Origin: Opisthocomus hoazin
Lineage: Eukaryota > Chordata > Aves > Opisthocomiformes > Opisthocomidae
Reading direction: 5' to 3'
Assembly: GCF_030867145.1 (NCBI RefSeq)
Contig: NC_134414.1
Coordinates: 78,172,504-78,236,503 of the forward strand
DNA length: 64,000 bases
Part shown: positions 54,401 through 60,400 of the stretch, piece by piece
How positions within the stretch are numbered: position 1 is the first letter of the stretch
How the letters are laid out: every line of letters begins with the position of its first letter
Made by a program: the position numbers and the translations under genes
The notes under the pieces: model-generated
What the model saw: the letters and a program-made list of their open reading frames with translations, nothing else
What the model was told of the DNA's origin: nothing
Databases searched by the model: none

Positions 54401-57400
54401 ACACTCACACTTTCCCTCACAGCCTCCATAAGCGTTCCTAGACTCTTCTTTGGTACGAAGCTCTTGCATAGCAGTAACCATGAGTAATACTTTGTACTAA
54501 CTCCAGTTGGCTAAGAGATGGTGTCCCACACTGATGCAATTTATTGGCCTCTCTTATTCATGTTTTTGTCACCTCTTGTCTAGACTAAAACAATGCAATA
54601 CTCCCAGGCGTAGTGCCAGCAGCCTTACAAGAAACTTCAAACTAATACAGCATTCTGCAGGAAAATGTTTCCTCCAGCAAATTCATGAAAACTGCCTCTT
54701 GTTCCCTATATTACCTAAAAAAAAGTATTAAGTGTTGTTCAGGGTTTCAGTTTCTATTTTAGAAGCATTTCATTGCTTCAACCCTGCATAAGGTCCATAT
54801 AAGCCTCTTTGATGAAAAGTATGATTAATGTGTCCACTCCTGATGCAAAACAGAACTCTTCCCCATAATCACAAAGCTCACCTTTCACATGGGGAATTTA
54901 TATGGCTTTGTGGAACAAATTTCCAAAGGAAACAGGGGCACTGCCACCACTCAAGAAAAAGAAATGCTGCCTCAAATATGCCAAACCCAAGACAGCGTAG
55001 TGTATGCCTTTCAAATAGTCCCCAAGCCCAAACAAAACATGCACTGCACGCATAGGGAAAGGAAGAAGGGGAAAGACCAAGCTACACATCAGGAAAGTCA
55101 CACGCACTGCTTAATGCACTAGTGGAAGGAACTCTGACATAATGATACAAATGCAGTATAACAATCCTTCTAGAACAGAAAAGAATGGGACAACTGCTCA
55201 TAACTGTGAATGATTTTAGGGAGAAAAACTTCTAATGCAGCATAGAGAATACTCGTGAAGGCTATGCACAATCTGTTGACTGAGTAATTAATAGATATGC
55301 GACAGTCCTCGATTATGCAGAAAAAATGCTTCAACAGAAAAGTTCCAAAGTGAGGAAATTTCAGACCTCAATCTGCCACTGTAGGCATGTTTCCCCCTTT
55401 CTATACATGTATTCTGGAGCTCAGGCTCCAGAATACAGGGCCTCTAAATGACTTCAGAGGAAAATTTGCCAGAACCTCTTAGCATGGGAAAAAAGTGTGT
55501 TACATCTTAGCCTTGTTCTTGGATATGGCTGAATGGAGATGATCTGACTGAAATTTCTCCCCCAGAATTCATGCCCGAGGTGAACATCTGGCATGGAAAA
55601 CTTGAACCAAACAGGTAAAACTTTGTAAAACCATCCATAACTGAAAACAGGATTTTATCATGAGATGGGTCTAGCAATTAGAATAACTGGCACTGCCACT
55701 CATTTACAGTAGAGTAACAAATTTAGGCCAGAGAGCTGAGACCACGTATATTTCCATCTTGAGCTACCTGCTTTTACAGTAGAAAATGACTTGTTATCTT
55801 CAGCTTTTGAATCTTGACCTGTGTAGAACAATTTAAAATTCATTTCTTCATCTAAAGTGCTACTCAAGAGTTTGATTCCAAGTATGCTTGGAAAATTACT
55901 CAGATAAGTGAAAACAGACACAGATCATCTTTGAAACGGGTAAGAAAAGGCAGATGGATGTTACTTGGTTTTCTTGCATATGGCAGCCTCAGATCACTTG
56001 CCAAGTGACAGACTTTAGAATTCTCTAATTTGTTGTATCTTCAGTAAAACCTAAGGTGCAGAGCTGGATGGCATCAGCTACATGCCCCAAAACCTCAGAG
56101 GGGAGTTCAGATACTCTGGTATAAGACATAGAAAAGCTGCTGACAAAATCATTTGCAAGTAAGCAAAGAGCAACGAAATGTTGATGCACTCCCTCAGACC
56201 AGAAAGAGCTCTGACAGACATCTTACCATATCTAAAGCAAGACGGTTTCAGCAGCAGAAAAAAGATGGTTAGAAAATCAAATCAGAGAACAGAGCTAACA
56301 AAAGACTTGAATGAAGCGTAGTTTTTATTGTGTTATTAATCCTGATTATAGGGAACAAAATCAATAGAAATTATCACAATTTCTACATAGAATGGCAGAA
56401 AAAGACCTATTTTCAGTAGAGGAGGGGAAAAATTCTTAAAATACTGTGTATACAATATTGTGCATAAATCCTGTGTTGATTCAAAAACTGTATTTATGTC
56501 AACAATTTTACAGTGACTGAAGTTACAAGAAAGCCCAAGCATAGCCGTAAGTGAAAGGAATTACTGAAAAAAAAGAATAAATTCATTTTATGTATTTATT
56601 TGACACATTTGTTTGTAGTGAATTTCACTCTGCTTTCATTAACATTTATATTGTAATCTGAAATCATAAGAGGAAAGCATGCACAAACTTAGATTTCTAT
56701 TAAATATATTACGTTCGAAGGAAAAAGATCTGAAACTCAATTCTCAAATTTAGGAGCCTGAGTTCAGCCTACATATTAGCTGATGATATTAAACTCATAA
56801 AAATACCCTTTCTGCACTGTTTTAGTTGGCAGTACCACCATCATTCCTGCAAATAACAGAGTACACTCTGAAATTAGTATAAGCAAGCAAATGATCAATG
56901 GCAAGGAAGAAGAAGAAAAAAAAAGAATATTCAGAGTGTTGCAAGCAGAACTAGGAGTCTAGAAACACGCTCTTAAATCTAATTCTTCTCTCTTTCTTAC
57001 CTACATGACAGAGGTAGGAAGTCACAGCTTCTCCCTGTTTAAAGTCCTTCTTTCTGTAACACTGGGATAATAGTACTAAACAAACACCTAGTTTCTTGAA
57101 GAGGAGTGGCTTCAATGTAAGGTCTCAGTACTACTTTAAAGCATGAGAAAAAGCACAACCCTTGCATAATCGAAAACTTCAAAGTATCTTTTACCAGTTT
57201 GGAACCTTATGAACTTTCTACAGCGTGTTTTAGATTTTCCAGTCCATTTTGATTACTTCTCTTCCTCTGTATCTTACTTGTAAGTCAAACTTCTGTAACA
57301 GTCTTCAAGAAAACTTTCTAATCAGAGATCTTTAGACATTCTGTAGATTAAGAAACTTATTTTTTGCAAACAGGAACGCAATACTGTAGCTAGCAACATT

Positions 57401-60400
57401 TTCCTGCATACAGATATGATTTGAAGAGTTGAGGTCTGTCACATCTAAAATGATAACAATAAAATGCTAGAGGAAAATAGCTTAACACAAATTACAAACA
57501 AATCAAAAAACAGGAAATCACTTCATAATTCTAAAAGGGTGGTGAGATGAAACAGGGATGACAACCCTCACATTCCCTTGTGACAAAGAGTGAGTTTAGT
57601 GTGTCAGGAACCTGACACCTGGGGATATTCTCTCAACAGTGTTCATGCAGCAGTGAAGATAGCTCAACGCAGACACCTGTCCCACAGGAGCACTGAAAAG
57701 ACTGACAAAGGTAACACAAAATATGCCATTAGATCAGATTATGTTTCTTGTCAATATGAAAACCAGCAGCTTTGTTTACATTTACATCTCAGCACAAAAG
57801 GATAATCTCACTCCAGGTATTCAATCACACACTAATATGGCTGTATGCTTAGAATTGGTACTTTACACAGTCTACTTCAAACACAAAAAACAATTGTGAT
57901 ACCAGGGGTGATATTCAATTTGCTTAAATTAGCCATGTGCTCATGTGCTCCACTAGATCAGCAGCTAAAGCCAGAAGCTTCAACTGTCTTGAAAATATAC
58001 TGTAGATGATGTTACAAAACACTTTGATAAGATTGGCATTGCTAGTTGAATCACAGAATAGAATCACAGAATCACAGAATAGTAGGGGTTGGAAGGGACC
58101 TCTGTGGGTCATCTAGTCCAACCCCCCTGCCGAAGCAGGGTCACCTACAGTAGGCTGCACAGGATCTTCTCCAGGCGGGTCTTGAATATCTCCAGAGAAG
58201 GAGACTCCACAACCTCCCTGGGCAGCCTGTTCCAGTGCTCCGTCACCCTCAGAGGGAAGAAGTTCTTCCTCATGTTCAGACGGAACTTCCTGTGCCTCAG
58301 TTTGTGCCCATTGCCCCTTGTCCTGTCACTGGGCACCACTGAAAAGAGCTTGGCCCCATCCTCCTGACACCCACCCTTCAGATATTTGTAGGCATTTATA
58401 AGGTCCCCTCGCAGCCTTCTCTTCTTCAGGCTGAACAAGCCCAGTTCCCTCAACCTCTCCTCGTAGTGGAGATGCTCCAGTCCCCTCACCATCCTTGTAG
58501 CCCTCCGCTGGACTCTCTCCAGTAGCTCTTCATCCTTCTTGAACTGGGGAGCCCAGAACTGGACACAGTACTCCAGATGAGGCCTCACCAGTGCAGTGTA
58601 GAGGGGAAGGAGAACCTCCCTTGTCCTGCTGGCCACACTCTTCTTGATGCACCCCAGGATCCCATTGGCTTTCTTGGCAGCCAGGGCACACTGCTGGCTC
58701 ATGGTTAACCTGTCGTCCACCAGGACACCCAGGTCCCTCTCCGCAGAGCTGCTCTCCAGCAGGTCCACCCCAAGCCTGTACTGGTGCATGAGGTTGTTCC
58801 TCCCCAGGTGCAGGACCCTGCACTTGCCCTTGTTGAACCTCATTAGGTTCCTCTCTGCCCAGCTTTCCAGCCTATCCAGGTCACGCTGAATGGCAGCACA
58901 GCCTTCTGGTGTATCTACCACACCTCCCAGTTTGGTGTCGTCAGCAAACTTGCTGAGGGTACATTCTAACTCTTCATCCAGGTCGTTGATGAAGAAGTTA
59001 AACAAGACTGGGCCCAGTACTGACCCCTGAGGGACACCACTTGTCACCAGCCTCCAACTAGACTCAGCGCCGCTGATGACAACCCTCTGAGTTCTGCCAT
59101 TCAGCCAGTTCTCTATCCACTTCACCGACCACTCATCCAGCCCACACTTCCTGAGCTTCCCTAGGAGGATATCATGGGAGACTGTGTCGAAAGCCTTGCT
59201 GAAGTCAAGGTAGATAACATCCACGGCTCTCCCTTCGTCTACCCAGCCAGTCATGTCATCGTAGAAAGCTATCAGATTGGTCAGGCATGATTTCCCCTTG
59301 GTGAATCCATGCTGACTACTCCTGATAACCTTCTTTTCTTCCACTTGCTTGATGATGGCCTCCAGGATAAGCTGCTCCATCACCTTTCCCGGGATGGAGG
59401 TGAGGCTGACCGGCCTGTAGTTCCCTGGGTCCTCCTTCTTGCCCTTTTTGAAGATTGGAGTGACATTGGCCTTTCTCCAGTCCTCGGGCACCTCTCCTGT
59501 CCTCCAGGACCTCTTAAAGATGATGGAGAGTGGCTCAGCAATGACATCCGCCAGCTCCCTCAGCACTCGTGGGTGCATTCCATCGGGGCCCATGGATTTG
59601 TGGGCATCCAGATCACTTAAGCGATCCCTCACACAGTCCTCCTCGACCAAGGGAAAGTCGTCCTCTTTGTAGGCTTCTTCTCTTACCTCCGGGGCCCGGG
59701 ATTCCTGAGGGCCAGTCTTAGCACTGAAGACTGAAGCAAAGAAGGCATTCAGTAGCTCTGCCTTCTCCGCATCCTCCGTCACCAGGACACCCGCCTCATT
59801 CAGCAGCGGCCCCACGTTGTCCCTAGCCTTCCTTTTGCTGCTGATGTAGTTGAAGAAGCCCTTCTTGTTGTTTTTGACATCCCTTGCCAGCTTCAATTCC
59901 AGGTGAGCCTTGGCCTTCCTCGTCGCATCCCTGCATGCTCTCACTACGTTTCTGTACTCTTCCCAAGTGGCCTGTCCCTCTTTCCACATTCCATGCACCT
60001 TTCTCTTCTGCCTGATCTCTGCTAGAAGCTCCTTGTTTAACCATGCAGGTCTCCTGCCTCCTTTGCTAGATTTCTTTCTCAGGGGGATGCATTGCTCCTG
60101 TGCATGGAGGAAGTGTTGTTTAAAAAGCGACCAGCACTCATGGACCCCCCTGCCTTCGAGAGCCCTGGCCCACGGGATTCCTCCCAGTAGCTCCTTGAAG
60201 AGGGCAAAGTCAGCCCTCCTGAGGTCCAGGGTTTTGATCCTGCTTATCGCCCAGATTCCTCCACGCAGGATCCTGAACTCGACCATTTCATGGTCACTGT
60301 AGCCGAGTCTACCTCCGACCTTCATGTCCTCCACCAGTCCCTCCTTGTTTGTTAACACGAGGTCCAGCAGCGCGCCTTTCCTTGTTGGTTCCTCCACCAC

